DNA of 64,000 nucleotides from Symbiotaphrina buchneri (GCA_001599915.1 BCIG01000022.1:1-64000); one strand, 5' to 3'; counted from the stretch's first letter, positions 45,275 to 58,500 are shown. The notes: generated from the sequence alone by a model not told the origin. Made by a program: numbers and translations.

Positions 45275-45650
45275 GTTCCTAAGCTATAGGTTATTCCTGA
45301 ACGTACGATCCTATAGGTCGATCAATGGCCCCCGGTGATCGATCAGCAGCAAGCCGGAGTGACTTACCGAACCCCCTCTTCCCCCCGGGCCCTCCACCCT
45401 TCCCTTCCTCCTCATCTTAATACAGTGAAACCTCCATGACCAGAACCCGACTCCCATTGAGGACGAATGAGAGTCTGGGATTCTAGCCTGGGGCCTCTCT
45501 ACTCAATGCCGAATTGTGGAGATAGTCTGCTATCTACAAATGCATGCATGCAATAAAGTACCTAGAGCTACGATCAGATCAGGGCAGATCAAGCACATGA
45601 GATCGATCCCATGGTGTCGAACCAAACCACATCGGGGACGACAAGATGGA

Positions 45651-45675
45651 TCAGATCAGATCAGATCAGATCAGA
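45651..45675. repeat. TCAGA pentanucleotide microsatellite
   Basis: Five uninterrupted copies of tcaga, again creating a series of GATC sites. Confidence 0.9.
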
Positions 45676-45850
45676 TAGGCTTTTGGTCAGCTTACCTACT
45701 TAAGGTACCTACTATCCTGCCTGTCTCAATCTGTTCCCTCGATTGTGTACCGTGGATCGCCGCTGATGGATCAGGGGAGTTGCAAGCCACTGGGGCCCCT
45801 CACGCAGGGACGGATATCCACCTTCACCTCCGAGATCTCTATGCCCTCCT

Positions 45851-45915
45851 GCCCTGCCCTGCCCTGCCCTGCCCTGCCCTGCCCTGCCCTGCCCTGCCCT
45901 GCCCTGCCCTGCCCT
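45851..45915. repeat. GCCCT pentanucleotide microsatellite
   Basis: Thirteen uninterrupted gccct units, strongly strand-asymmetric in C versus G. A 65-bp pure array of this kind is prone to length change. Confidence 0.95.
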
Positions 45916-46537
45916 ACTGTGCCCTGCTCCTGTCCTGTCCTGATCCGGAGAGAGAGATTATGTGTATACTAACCCCTTTCTGCCATACGAGGAGAAGACG
46001 TGGAGGGGCTCGCGTCTACTTTACGTGGACCTTGGACCTAACGACTCTACCCCTGATCTACCCCTGATCCAACCCCACCACCCCAACCTTTCACCCAGTA
46101 ACGAGTGCCGAGGTCCAGATACTATTATTACCCACTACGGTCCATGGTGCACCAAGAAAGTCATCGACAATTCAAGATTTCGATCACATCACACAAAGAC
46201 AACAAAAAAAAGTCCGTATTAGGGCTCGTTCGATCGCTATCTACTCGTAAGGACACAAAAAGGCTAAGCTACAACCCCCGCAACAGCGCAACAAGGCGCG
46301 GATACACTTCCTGCCGGGCGTCCCCTCTTGCTTCCTTCCCCATACTCTCTCTCCCTTCAAAGCTTGGTATCTCATCTCGCATGCAATGAACGAAAAGAGC
46401 GGCATCGTCAACAGCAGAACAAAAAAACAAGGGCGGCGGGGAAAGGGTGTAAAACGACGAGAACAACCCCAGAGCGGAAATGATGACATGCGCGGTGGCC
46501 AGGACCCGGCAACAGCTAAGCGTAACATCCATCAAGC

Positions 46538-49504
46538 TCAGTCGTCATCCTCGAACACGTCCAAGATGGCCTTGATCCCCCTGGGACCCAGTCCGCGCGG
46601 GGGGTAGCAGACATACGTCGGGTCCTCCTTAGCGCCCAACTTCTCACGGAACTCGCCCTTAGCGACCAAGCGAAGATTCGTCGCGATGCTGTGGTACGCC
46701 TTGCTGAGGGCTCTGATGCTGACGCCCGAGAGGTTATGCACGGGGGTGAGGTGGGCCGTCGCAGAGCCGCCGAAGGTCACGCTCTTGGCGCCGGCCTCGG
46801 CCGCGGCGCGTAACGCGTGCCGGGAGATGGCTTCGATGGTGCCGCTTGGAGCGCCGGGGAAGTCGAGCGAGTATTTGACTTGGTAGCCGTGCTCGGGCGA
46901 GAGCTGGGCGAGCACGCACAGCGCGCAGATGGTGCCGTCTTTGTCGACGGCGTAGAAGTACTTGCGATGCTCCATGTCCACCCATGGGTTGAGGTTCGTG
47001 AGATGGACCTGCTTGCCCTTGCGGTTCTTCAGCCAGTCCTGCATGCGCTGGTTGCATTGCTCTTGAATGTCCTGCGGAACGGGATTCGGGCAGTCGACAA
47101 CCTTGACGCCAGCGTTGGCGGCCTGGCGGATCTTCCGGGAAACCTCGCTGTCTCGGTTATGTGCCGGGTCGTTGGTAGGGTCCGCGCGCTCCTCGGCCAC
47201 ACAGGTCAATGTCCTCCAGTTCCACCGGTTTGCAAGAATCTCCTCCATGTCCCCGGAGACAAGAAGCCACACAGGCTTGAGACGGAGCTCCTTACGAACA
47301 AAGGTCAGGAACGCAGAGGAGATCATACCATACTGACTCTTATCGCACAGCGGGTTGCCGAGGATAACACAATAAGACCCCGAAGGAATGTAGCCCACCG
47401 CAGCCCCCGTGGCTTGATGCCGCCAGATGTGGTAACGTTCCTCAAGCCATGCTGTATTGGTTGCATCACCATAATTGGCGATAAGCTTTTCAATCGGTTG
47501 CAACTCCTTCTGATAACCTTCCTCGTACTCATGGCCCTCCCATGGGGGATGTAGGGTGCTGGCCTCCGGGTGTCGAAGCTCGAACCGCGGTGGTTTTGCG
47601 GGCAGTGACTTCGGATCCCGAGGCCAGAGTGATGCCCAACGAATGTCGCCCAGATTGAGGAGAAGCATGACCACACGTTCCAGACCAATACCACCACCGG
47701 CATGTGGAGGAGCTGCCCATTTGAAACCGGACATATATTCCTCCATACCATCGAGGGACATGCCTAGGTCTTTCATTTTCTTTTCGAGGATCCTGGCATC
47801 ATGAATACGCTGGCCACCGCTATTGAGATGTCAGTAGGATACCAATAGGAGAGAGCGAAATGCTGACCTCAAAACTTCTTGACCGCGAATAAAGATGTCG
47901 AAAGAGTTGGTGACCCTATTATCCACCGGATCCGGCATTGCGTAGAAAGGCCGCGCCCCAACAGGAAACTTGTCCAAAATGTAATAATCAGTCCCGTACT
48001 TCTCCTTCACCAGTTGACCCAGCCGGATCTCCCCTCTTGTATGTAAATCTTCGAACTCATTGGGCACAGAACCGTCCTCCTCCGTGTAACCCGAGTCTCT
48101 CAGTAACTTAATACCATCCGCAAATCGAATGATCGGTGTCTCTTCTAGCCATACCAGATCCTCATGAGGAAAATGCTTCTTAACTGTGTCCAACTCGGCT
48201 CTATACCGGTCGTAAATGCCCTTGAAAACAGTCTTGAACATGCCGTCAATCACCATTAGACACTCGTGATAATGCTCTTCAATGGCCATCTCAATATCTA
48301 AGCCAGTGTACTCTGTCAAATGTCGGTGAGTATTACTGTCCTCCGCACGGAATACAGGGCCCACTTCGTACACTCTCTCAAAGTCCGCGGCGATACACAT
48401 CTGTTTGGCCAACTGCGGGCTTTGAGCCAGATATGCTGCACGTCCAAAGTACTTAACTTCGAAGACGCTGGCACCTGACTCGGTTGCAGCGCCTTGTAGT
48501 TTCGGCGTGTGGATCTCTGTGAAGTTTTGTACATCAAGGCTCGAGCGGAAGAGATTGCAGATACCTGATTGAATGCGGAAGATCGCTTGCGAGGATGTTG
48601 TACGAAGATCTAGTATGCGGTTGTTAAGACGCACACGCATACCGATCTCAGGCAAGCCTTTGGTGTGCTCGCCCTCGTCTTCGCCCTCTTCGTCTTGTTG
48701 TCTCGCAATTTCCGCTTCGTACACATCGAACGGGAGGGGTTCCGTTCTTTGAGAAACAACGTGGAGCTCCCCTATCTGAATCTCAACGTCATGTATCGTC
48801 GTGCCTTTGACCTCCTGCTTCGGTCTCTGCGCGACGCCTTTCACAATGACAATAGCCTCCGGTGCTATACGTTCAGCCCAGCGCACCATATGCAACGAAA
48901 CTGTACCTTCTTGTTCCTGCAACACCCCTTGTATTGTAATGTTCCTCTGACGCAAAACTAGGAAGACCAGGTGGGCGCTCAACTTCCGCAGTGCATGGAC
49001 CCTGGCGCGAAAAGTAATTGTCTGACCGATAGTCATCGTATCCACCTTGGCCAACTCAAATCTTTGTTCGTGCCTCCAATCTTGAGACATGTTCAGCGGT
49101 CGATCTCCATATCGCGCGCGCATTTCTGGGCTCTCCTCCTGCTCGGCACGAGCATCAGACTCTTTCCGCCGCATTTCGATCTCTCGTTGCCGTTTTTCGT
49201 TCTCTCGCCGATGCATTTCCTTGCTCTGTTTCCGCTCCTCCTTGCGCTGATGATGGTTCGAAATACGTTCGTCGTCTCCATCTCTGCGGCCGCGTTCCCG
49301 GGATCGGCTGCTCTCGGAGGAGTCCCTCATGTGCGAGGTAGCGGCAGCAATGATTTTATGTGGATTGAAGTGGTCGGCGATTCGATCACTACTGGCTCGA
49401 GGTGAGCGTGTAGGCGAGCTTGCTCCGGAAAGCTCATCTCCGTCGACGTCGACACTGCCATGGCGCGGGTGACGGATCTTGCTAAGTGCTCGGCGAAGCG
49501 ACAT
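46538..49504 (-). CDS. erdS: AspRS-DUF2156 fusion, ergosteryl-3-beta-O-L-aspartate synthase (ErdS)
   Basis: Bifunctional enzyme of higher fungi: the AspRS part charges tRNA-Asp and the DUF2156 part transfers Asp to the 3-beta-hydroxyl of ergosterol, making Erg-Asp. Exons 49504-47868 and 47819-46538 are joined by a 48-bp intron with a TACTGAC branch site; the product has 972 residues against about 550 for ordinary cytosolic AspRS. Residues 1-140 are a charged extension rich in Arg, Lys and Glu. An OB-fold anticodon-binding domain spans about 155-265. The class II core has motif 1 near [11 protein letters not shown], motif 2 [15 protein letters not shown] (about 385) and motif 3 GGGIGLERV (about 587-595). 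The DUF2156 (GNAT-like) domain fills about 630-970 ([31 protein letters not shown]). All synthetase motifs look intact. The divergent hydrolase at 51346 fits ErdH. Function is by domain architecture and published ErdS work. Confidence 0.93.
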
Positions 49505-51345
49505 GGTGACGACGAAGCCCCGGAGTGCGGGCTGTCTAATGCGCCTTCAATGGCGAATGAAATGGTAAGGGAATTTTGAAGTTGAGAGGATGTTTGCACT
49601 GGAAGAAAAGACACCCGCGAGTCCGCAATGTGGGCACACGACGTCGCCTCCCAGCCAAGTGGATGGGCGAGGCACGTCAAGAATTATGACACGGTGATGG
49701 AAAGCCAAGCCACTTGCGCCCGGCGAGCTTGTTGCTCTTGTTCAAGGGCCGGTCGCGCAGGGGTGGACGAAGCAAGCGTCTTGACGTCTCTCGGGGGAGA
49801 GTTGCTTGCAGGGTCTTGTGTTGTTGTAGCTGGCAAAAGTGAAACGAGATGATGTCAGAGAAATGCAGGGAGAAATCCCTCGGCTCCGGCGGTTGGGCGA
49901 GTTGTGCTCCTCCGTTTTGGAGCTCCGACTCGTGCGCTCTTCGCTTTTGCCGTAGTCCGAGCACGGCCAATGCGGCGTTGCAATTCGCCTGGAGACTGTG
50001 ACGAGTGGGACCGCCCAGCGAAACGAGCTGTGAGACTGGACGGGAAGCTGCTGCGTCAGGGCTCACTAAGGCTTACATCGAATTGGCATCCCTTTAGGCA
50101 GCAAATGACCATCCCATCAGACATGGACTTTCAAGTTACGTCTGCATTACCCCTATAATCGGACGCAAATCTTACAGTGTCTACTCCGTACCACTTGAGC
50201 CTGCAACGTCCCTGTCAATCCAAAATACCTTTCGCGACATACAATTACGATGTCTACTCCAGGCTCCACCTCACTGATCATCGCCCACTCCTGGTCACGC
50301 AAGAATGACTGCTGCCGGAAGTGAGCGGAGGTTCATACCGGTCCGTCGGGCTTGGCAGTGGATGTCGGTGTGAAACTTTGCAGATTCCACGGCTGACCTG
50401 TTAGGCGGAATCTCAACATTGAATAATCCTCTGAGCTTGATTGGAGAATGATTGCAGGCCTTAAGAAGAGCAGTACAGAGACGTTACTAATGTTGAGTGC
50501 TCATACTGGTGCCTGGTGCTGACTTAAATGGTTTTAAGCTTAACACTCTGGCAGGCCTTTGCAGAGGGACGAACGTCCTGCCAGCTGTGACGTCAGCGCT
50601 TGTGATGCTGAACAGCTCATATCCGGGCGACAATGATGAGAGACCCTCGTCCCTCAGGCTATGATACTCAAACATGTCTCCTTCGGATACATAGTGGCGC
50701 TTCTTCACATAATCGATGGAAATGTTACAGAGAAGATACGGAGCATTCTGAAGCATTGCCGTTGGCAGCAAAATTCTCTCTGTTTTTATCACGTGAAAGC
50801 GAGCGAAAAATGCAGTCACGCATTTTACGAGGTAGCCTTGCTCGCAGTTCCTGCATACCAAACAGTATGCAATTTTGTGCTTTTTCTTTTTCCTTTTCCC
50901 TCTCTCCGACTTCGTTCATCACTCGAAATTCTTTATTTTTTTTCAAATATCACATGAAACGGCCTATCAGGAGTCAGCTCCGGGCCACTTTTACCTCTGC
51001 CGTTTTCTATCCACTTTACTTCGATAAGCGAGTTTTGGCGCAGCAACTTTCCCTGTTTCGTCGTGCCGAGCACATCTTCCAGGTTCCACGGTGACCCGGA
51101 GCATTTGCTGCAGGGCTTCTAGGCATTTTAATTCGGCCTCGTCGACACCACATGGCCCCTAGTCGTCTCCGCCGAAGGGATCCGGACTTGCCGACTGGCC
51201 AACCCAAGCATCTCCAGATGCATTTCATCTCATCTCCTCGAGCTGCTCGATCATGTCCATCAGATAACAGCATACCAACTCTTCCACGTCCATTGTTCAG
51301 AGCCAGCTTCCTTCTCTGCTTAGAAGCAGCGCCATCAACACCCCC
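49505..51345. promoter_or_regulatory. Divergent intergenic region between erdS and the ErdH-like hydrolase
   Basis: 1.84 kb separating two start codons that point away from each other. It must hold both promoters and leaders. CCAAT-type pentamers occur (for example near 49966 and 50081 on opposite strands), but I cannot assign regulators. No gene is supported inside it. Confidence 0.5.
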
Positions 51346-52506
51346 ATGGCCAATCCCCGATGGTGGCTGCGGCTGAAGCAGGTGTGGTGGCAGACCCTGA
51401 TGCACATCGGCATGGTCCTGCATCGTTTCCCCAGTCCCCGACCTGCATCGCACAGTTTCACCCGCAAGATCCAATCGACGTTGTCGAACTACAAGGGCTC
51501 CATCAAGCTCATCTTCTACACCCCGCACGGCTACGACCGCTCCAAACTACATCCTGTCGTCGTCAACTTCCATGGCGGTGGGTTTACCCTGGGCCGGGGC
51601 ACCGATGACTCGAGATGGGCCACTGTCTGCACACAGGACCTACAGGCGGTCTTCGTCTCGGTCGAGTACCGTCTCGCGCCCTCATACCCCTTCCCGACGG
51701 CCGTGGAAGACGGCGCAGACGCAATCCTCTACCTGTCCGATCACGCCGAGGAATTTGGCCTGGACCGCACCCGCTTCGCCATCAGCGGCTTCTCGTCCGG
51801 CGGCAACCTCTCCTTCACCGTCCCGCTCCGTCTTCAACAAGAACTCGATAAGCAGGGAAAGATGACACCCAGCTCATCCCCCAGGCCCTCTTCACCGACC
51901 ATATCTTCCTCCGATCCATCCCCAGAGCCCTCCGTCTCAGATCAAAGCCCACCATCCGAGCTCCACAACCTCAAATATCGCCCATTCCACCTCCGCGCCA
52001 TCGTCGCGTGGTACCCCACCGTGGACTACACGCGCAGCCGGGCCGACCGCCGCGCCACCAGCCGACGGCTAGACAAAGCGCTCCCCAAATTCTTCGCCAA
52101 GCTCTTCGACGAAGCGTACCTCTACCCGGTCGGGGGCAACATGGCGGACCCCGTCCTCTCCCCCGCCGCCGCGCCCACCGAGCTCCTCCGTGCCGCTTTA
52201 CCAGATGATATATTACTCTTCACGTGCGAGTGGGACATGCTGCTGCACGAGGCGGAAGCGTTCAAGGAACGCCTCGTGCGGGATGTCGGCAAGCGCGTGC
52301 GCTACCATATGGTCGAGGGCCAGCCGCATGCGTGGGATAAGAAACCCCGTGTGCTGAGACCGCCGCATATGGCGAAACGCTATTATCATGATGCGTGCCT
52401 GGAGCTGAAACGCGTCTTTGAGGAGGGCGAGAAGCATGTCCAGGAGGAGCAGGGCGATGATGGGATTGGTGAGCCGGGGGAGACGCCTGGCGGGGAGACG
52501 GAGTAG
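51346..52506 (+). CDS. erdH: Alpha/beta hydrolase, probable ergosteryl-aspartate hydrolase (ErdH-like)
   Basis: Intronless, 386 residues. Alpha/beta_hydrolase_3 (HSL-like) family: oxyanion-hole motif NFHGGGF (about 75-80), nucleophile elbow ISGFSSGGN (Ser 150), Asp 297 in CEWDMLL and His 328 in GQPHAWDK complete the triad. A hydrophobic/aromatic N-terminus (RWWLRLKQVWWQTL) could bind membrane, suitable for a sterol-linked substrate. A Ser/Pro-rich insertion (about 174-203) and an acidic Glu/Gly-rich tail flank the core. The partner enzyme of ErdS in fungi is an alpha/beta hydrolase that removes Asp from Erg-Asp, and adjacency to erdS here supports that role. The sequence alone would also fit a general esterase, so the specific name is moderately supported. 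Confidence 0.72.
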   Translation: MANPRWWLRLKQVWWQTLMHIGMVLHRFPSPRPASHSFTRKIQSTLSNYKGSIKLIFYTPHGYDRSKLHPVVVNFHGGGFTLGRGTDDSRWATVCTQDLQAVFVSVEYRLAPSYPFPTAVEDGADAILYLSDHAEEFGLDRTRFAISGFSSGGNLSFTVPLRLQQELDKQGKMTPSSSPRPSSPTISSSDPSPEPSVSDQSPPSELHNLKYRPFHLRAIVAWYPTVDYTRSRADRRATSRRLDKALPKFFAKLFDEAYLYPVGGNMADPVLSPAAAPTELLRAALPDDILLFTCEWDMLLHEAEAFKERLVRDVGKRVRYHMVEGQPHAWDKKPRVLRPPHMAKRYYHDACLELKRVFEEGEKHVQEEQGDDGIGEPGETPGGETE

Positions 52507-55500
52507 ATCCGACCGGATCTGCTTGTGGAGGCGGGGTGGTTATATGTTTCTTTGTGCATATATGGGGCATGGGTGTTCTTGTGTGTGGTTCTCCAGCGAG
52601 GCGTTTGGGCGACTGGGAAAATAAGGGATGAATTTCTGGCGATATACCTATGCATACATGGCTGTTTTTGAACGGGTTGGGATGGAATGGAGGTGCAGGA
52701 CCTTATGCGTAAGGTATTCTTCGGAGTGATCATCGACACGGATGTGGGAACGGTTCTGGACAGGGACAGTTGAAGGCTGGCCTGCGAGCTCATTGTATAT
52801 ATAGCCATATATGGCGATATATATCTCTATATTATCCAAGATCTCAGATCGATCGAAATACATCTGTGAAATCACAAACGTTGGTCGAGTTTGTTTCTGC
52901 AATTATATCAAGCCCCCAGAAGGACTCCATCCCATCTCAGGCTGCCTGTCCCATGATAGCGCCTAAGAGCGGAGGAAGTCATGATATAGCATCTACGCGT
53001 CTCCTGGCGAACATCTACCAAATATCCGCTATCCGCCAATGGTCTGCCGAATATCTAAGATAAGATCTATCGTCCCGGGGATATCTGTCAAACTCCGCCG
53101 GGGCCATATACCTACTACCTTTATAAGCATTATCTCTTCCAGAGATAATCAGCAGCATTCGGCAAGCGGTTCATGCTCCGTTCCTTAAAAGGCCTTTCTC
53201 AGTGTCCTCATCCCGTCATTCATGGCTGCAGTCACCGGGGTGCATCATGTACAGAATTTGGATCCAGCTACCACACCAAGATGTGATTGGGAAAAGGTAG
53301 GTTATATTCATTCATTCGTTCCAGCCTTTCCAGCCTACCCTATCCGTCCGCAACAGCATCTGCAACTTACATCTCCTTCCACCGTGGAACGATTGTACCC
53401 GGCGAGAGGTTTATATACTCCGCAATAGCATGGCACCTGATTTCGTATGTGCCAGCCTTGCCCGACTCAGCGGGGAAGATGGGGCCGTATAAGCGATCTC
53501 TGCAGCGCTATCAAGCTTGCGCCCTAGTAGCGGTGACTGGCAGTTAGTTCCTTCCAGCTCATAGCAGGGAAAGTCGATCTCAAAGGGCCTTTGTGCTTGA
53601 GCCTGCTGAGGATCACATATCCATAGACGGCTTGTAAAGGTCCGATAACGTTGTAATAGCTAGATGGATTAATTCGATCGAGGCGTTGTCGGCCGTTGAG
53701 TACGGCCAGTGCCTCCGAGAAATGAGTAGTCTTAGCTCACCGATTGTGCAATGCGCTAACCGGGCACCATCGACACGCTGAGGTGCCAGCCCCTGCCGCA
53801 GGTTACAGGCGTACCGTCTCCAAGAGACCGCAAGCTGTAGACTCCCGACATGCACGCCAATGAAGTCAATTCCAACCTGATCCTTCCCTCGGTTACTTTG
53901 GACGTCAGAAAAGTCCAATATCAATGATCTCCGAGCATGAGCACAAGATCCCAGGTACCTCATAAAGGGCGTACGGTCCGGCATCCACCCCTGTTCCGCG
54001 GGTAAGTGGCCCTTGTATCTCCGCGCACGGCAGCCTCGGTCCGTCATCAGCAAGCGTCCCAAACGAGCCAAAAGAGGGGTTGATGCGGCCCTGAGATGTC
54101 GATCTGGCGCTGGTGCTCCCGCCCGCAGACCCTGGACAGTGAGGGGAGGCTTCTTTCTTTCCGGCATCTCATGCCGACCAATGGGAGGAAGACCCGGCGT
54201 GGTTTAATGAGTACGGGGCGTTCCTGTCCTTCGTATGGTAATTGGAGGAAGGGCATGGCGCGGAGTTGCTTCGGAGCTTCGTCCCGGGCGAATCAGAGCA
54301 CCGCCCGGCAGGAAAGTCCAAAACCAAGGATTGCAATCCCTCGAGCCACGATCTCTTTCCCCGCCAGCTGATGAGAATACTCACTGAAGCGCGGATGCTG
54401 CTTCCGCACCAAACATACCCCTTACCGCCAGCTGTCTCTTTAACTCTTTTAATGCCCGTCCCTTCAGGTAGGCACCACATACGCAGCCGTTGGAACGTGT
54501 CCAGATGTCAATGCCGCCGCAAAGGCCACACTACTCCTCGTATTAACCCGCGCGGAGACCCTGATTTCCACTCGGCCCGGTCCCTGCAGCACCCTGTCGT
54601 GCTGCGGTCCTTTCCGCCAAGTGCACTTCTTTGTGTATCCGAGCTCGTCCTTGCAGCCGATCAGGGTATCAGGTACGTCGCCTTTGCGAGACTCTTGGCG
54701 GGATCGATGATCGTGGTTGCATCGCGGTGTCGGCCAGTCTCCCGCCGGCCTCGATCCCGGCACCCCGTCGCGAAAATATCCCCTTTTTCGATCGAACCCA
54801 CACAACGCAGTGGTTTCGGGGCTTCGGACGTGCTCCGCCAGGAACTGCTTCATGTGACGGGTTGCTGTCACCGCAACTGTCCAGATGTGCTATCGTGTAA
54901 GGTCTTTCAGCGTAGTACTGCCGATGCTTCTTCGACGTCGGTGGCGAGTTCTCCTGTCCAGCTATGAGGTCAGCTCCCCGGGGCCGCGGATCGGCCACGT
55001 AAATCATAACTGTATGAAGAGTTATCTGACTCCATCGAGAACCAAAGGTACCCACGGAGTGAATTGACGTCAAAAGAAAATCTAGACGTTCAACGACTCA
55101 TTGACAAAACGGCAACTCGAAAACACTGCTGAGATATGTCAAGTGGGTCCTTGTTGAAAAGTATGAGAGCCAAAGAAGGCAACGAGCTCCTCGAGCAATG
55201 CTTCGAATGAGACATCAGATCAAATGAGAAAAAAAATTCCGTGGAGAAGACCCAGTTGTACAGGTCTTCCACATTTAAGACGCGTGGATGTCAACCCGAG
55301 GCTGAGATCGGATGAGAAGACGAGAAGGCCCAGCACACTGTTGTTGGCCGCACCAGGTAGAAGTATGTGTCACGTCATGAGAGTAATTCAGCCGAGTCAA
55401 AGCTGTCACGGCTGCTGCTCAATTCGCTGGTAGTACGGGGTGGTCTCTTGATGAATCAGCCGGTCATGAGCAAAATGTCCGACGCGCAAGCAAGCAGCAG

Positions 55501-58500
55501 CGGTCGAAGAACAAGAAAACCTCCGGCCGGGACAGCCGGGCTACCGGATCTGCAAAGCCCCGCAGCGCCCATTTGATCATATTTCTCGTACTGCTTGAGT
55601 TACCTTCCATAAAGAGGTGCTGGTGGGTGTCTCAAGAAGAAGATCTTCGAACATTCTCCGTGGTGGAGGTGAGCGTCAGTACGGCTTGCCTGGTGGCAGT
55701 CGGAGAGCTGTCCGGCTCCGACAAGCGAAGGTCACCCCCTTTGACCGAGTGGGGCGGGACGTGTTTTCTTGGCCACTCGTACACACGGGCAAACAGGATT
55801 TACCACGCAATGATTCGGTATTTACGGAAATATGCAGATACTTGTACGTACTTCAGCTCGTCACCTCACAGCCTTCGGTAGGAGTATGTATGAGGCCGGA
55901 AGCAGCAGGGCGCCCTACCTGTGGGCGCAGTCTTCTAGGGAACACATTCCGGTCGCTCTCCACAAAAGTTTGCCTAAGCAATTCAGGGCGTCTGATGTTG
56001 GCTGTTTGAATGCCTTAATCATGGGGATGATTTTGAACAGTCATCATCTCGCCCGGGAGGCACATCCAGCGGCATGGCAATCAGCAGACATTCGCATGCA
56101 GGTGTGCTGCTGGGTGTTCGGATACGGGTACTCTGTACCCGGCCGAAAGCCCCCCTCCGGAGCAGCCTCCTTGTGACGAATCACGATACAGAGCGTAGTG
56201 CGGCCGTTTCTGTACGGAGTTTGTGGCGGGAACCTATACTTTGTACGAATACTCCCCTAGCACAAAGTATCGGTCGCCAGCCTATTCTTCAGGCAATCCT
56301 GACCGTACGCGTCAACCTTCCCCGTACCCCATACCTCTGATCTGTTGGGTCCCTTACCTGGTCAGGAGGGGAGTCGCAAGACATTGTTTGTGCATTTGCT
56401 CGCGTTTCTCTGAGGGCTTGGGTTTCCATGGCGCATGAAAAACGACTGCAAGTCGTCAAATCAATATTGTCGCGATGAGACCGCAGACCAAAGAACCATG
56501 GTTGTGATTTAGCGCCTAGTAATGTAAGGGACGCCTGTATCGAGACAACCGCTGGAGATCGAGAAGTAATCAATCATGTGGGAATCATCTCCGCCTGATA
56601 TTTCCTTGCTAGGTTCATTGCTGGAGGGTTCAAGAGGCATTCTCTGCGGTCCATAATAACCAATTGGACCAGGGACAATGACAAGAGGCACGGACTGTCC
56701 ATAGTATGGCCTGGATCTCTGACATCCCTTGGACAACAACTAGTAACTTGACCTCGACTGATCATCTGCATGGATGAGCGGGTCATGCGGTTCATTGAAT
56801 ACATGATCGAAGATGCCCACAAAGCCATATAGCTGGCGACAACCCGAAAAGCCTCCGCAAGAGATGTCACTTATACAGAGGACCTCATGCAGCATCTGGC
56901 GCTACTTTCGTGGCACACGCGTTGCACACCAGACCGTCCGCGGGAAGAGTTTCAAACGTTCCATATGTTCTTGGTCTGGGCGAGGTACCTTTGCAAGTGG
57001 AAAATCACGGATCGGCAGGGTCTGCGAGGAAATGAGACCCTGAATGACGTATCGTGTCCGAACGCTTGCCTCAAATGCCAATGTTAAGAAGCATTTTTCT
57101 GAAGATCAAAGGGTCGAAAAGCGGGCTCCAGACTGAGCTGTCCTTTGCCGCACCATAACTAGTAGATCTGCAATGTACAGAGCGGCCGAGCGGTGTGCAG
57201 TCTCGGCCCAGTTTATGCGAGTAAAGAGAATGTAAGGTAAAGTGGGTGTAGCTTACCCGATTCCCTGCAAAGTCTATGAACGCTTCAGTAATCTTCCATC
57301 CTTTCGCAGTGTTCGTGCACTGTATCTGTACCTGTATTTAGTGGTACAAGGGTGTGTTTGTACTTCGAACTCTGTGCCTTGAGTGCTCATCCTTCTCCTG
57401 TGCTGCATAGCGTACGAGTACTGAATTGCCGATGTACGAGCAATTTCTCTCGACCTTTAGGCGCGGGCAACTCTTCTCGAGCGTCACCGTTGCAGACCCG
57501 GCGTGAGAGGGCAATCGGGACTTTGGCCGTCGATCGCGATTGTCAGGGAAGTGGATCGTGCACCGGTCTCGCTAAGCGACCGAATGGCCGAACCGCGAAT
57601 ACCAAAGGGTCAGGTCGACCATTCCAGTCTCGCACTTCGGTCCGGCAAGAGTGGTTCCAAGCAAGTCCTTTTGGATCGAGTTTGGGTTGGTTGCCATCGG
57701 GCGGGATTCGATACCACCAATGGAACTCTTGTGAGCTACGGTCAGAACGGGCCTGCCTAGAGCGGGCGCGTTGTGGCACTGCACCTAGAGATGACAGCGA
57801 AAAGTAGTGGTGATGGCGCGAGGATCACATCGATCACGTAGCACGGGGACCAGTATCACGAAGGAGAAAAGACATGGGTCGAAGGCGTCCGTATCCAAAA
57901 ATCAAGATCCTTAAGATTTCAGTATGAACATTCCCATCTCTTGAAGACCGATATGTCCTAGGCAAGGCGCCTCCTCGATACAAGCGGCGGTAACGAGAAA
58001 TACGGTACAATACTGGAAATAACCAGCACCGGAGACATATCCGAAGGCGACAGACCTCGCAGGTGATCTGGTTGCCGGAGACTTTGGGGCGGCGTGCCAA
58101 GGAGGGTAAGGTCGGGTTGATCTGACGTATGGCTAGTGGCAACTAACCGGTTCCCTTTGGCTCCATTCATGGGAGAATTAGGGCAAAATGACCTTGTATT
58201 CGTGGAATCGCCCGCGAGCCCCATCGCAAAGCTCAGCCGTCCACAGACCACTTTGAAAGGGAAAGGTACGGTAGGGTAGGGTACACCGGGGAGTAGGGCG
58301 ATTTCGTAGCTTACGGTAGTGAGGTGTGTAGCGTGCGATACGGTATATATACGAAGGATACACGCCCTGGCGGAGCCGGACCCTACATCCGTTACATCTT
58401 CACCACCGCGCCCCCCTTCTCCCCGAATACTTTCCCATCCCAGCGGAATCTCTTAGGTTAGGTTCAGACCCGTCCGCTTCGCCACGACCAGTCACAGCTG

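Larger units (their letters stand above)
44507..46537. other. Repeat-rich gene-free region
   Basis: Two kilobases between the PTP remnant and the 3' end of the AspRS-DUF2156 gene. It is filled with short tandem arrays described separately and an assembly gap. Open frames through the arrays are artefacts of repeat periods not divisible by three. Confidence 0.7.

Noticed and set aside
45516-46067. Plus-strand open frame through the GCCCT array
   Set aside because: Open only because of the pentanucleotide repeat; flanks are not protein-like.
53613-54967. Frames of 184 (-) and 241 (+) residues in the 52.5-59.2 kb region
   Set aside because: Mutually overlapping, no recognised domain, no splice-linked continuation; not enough to call genes.
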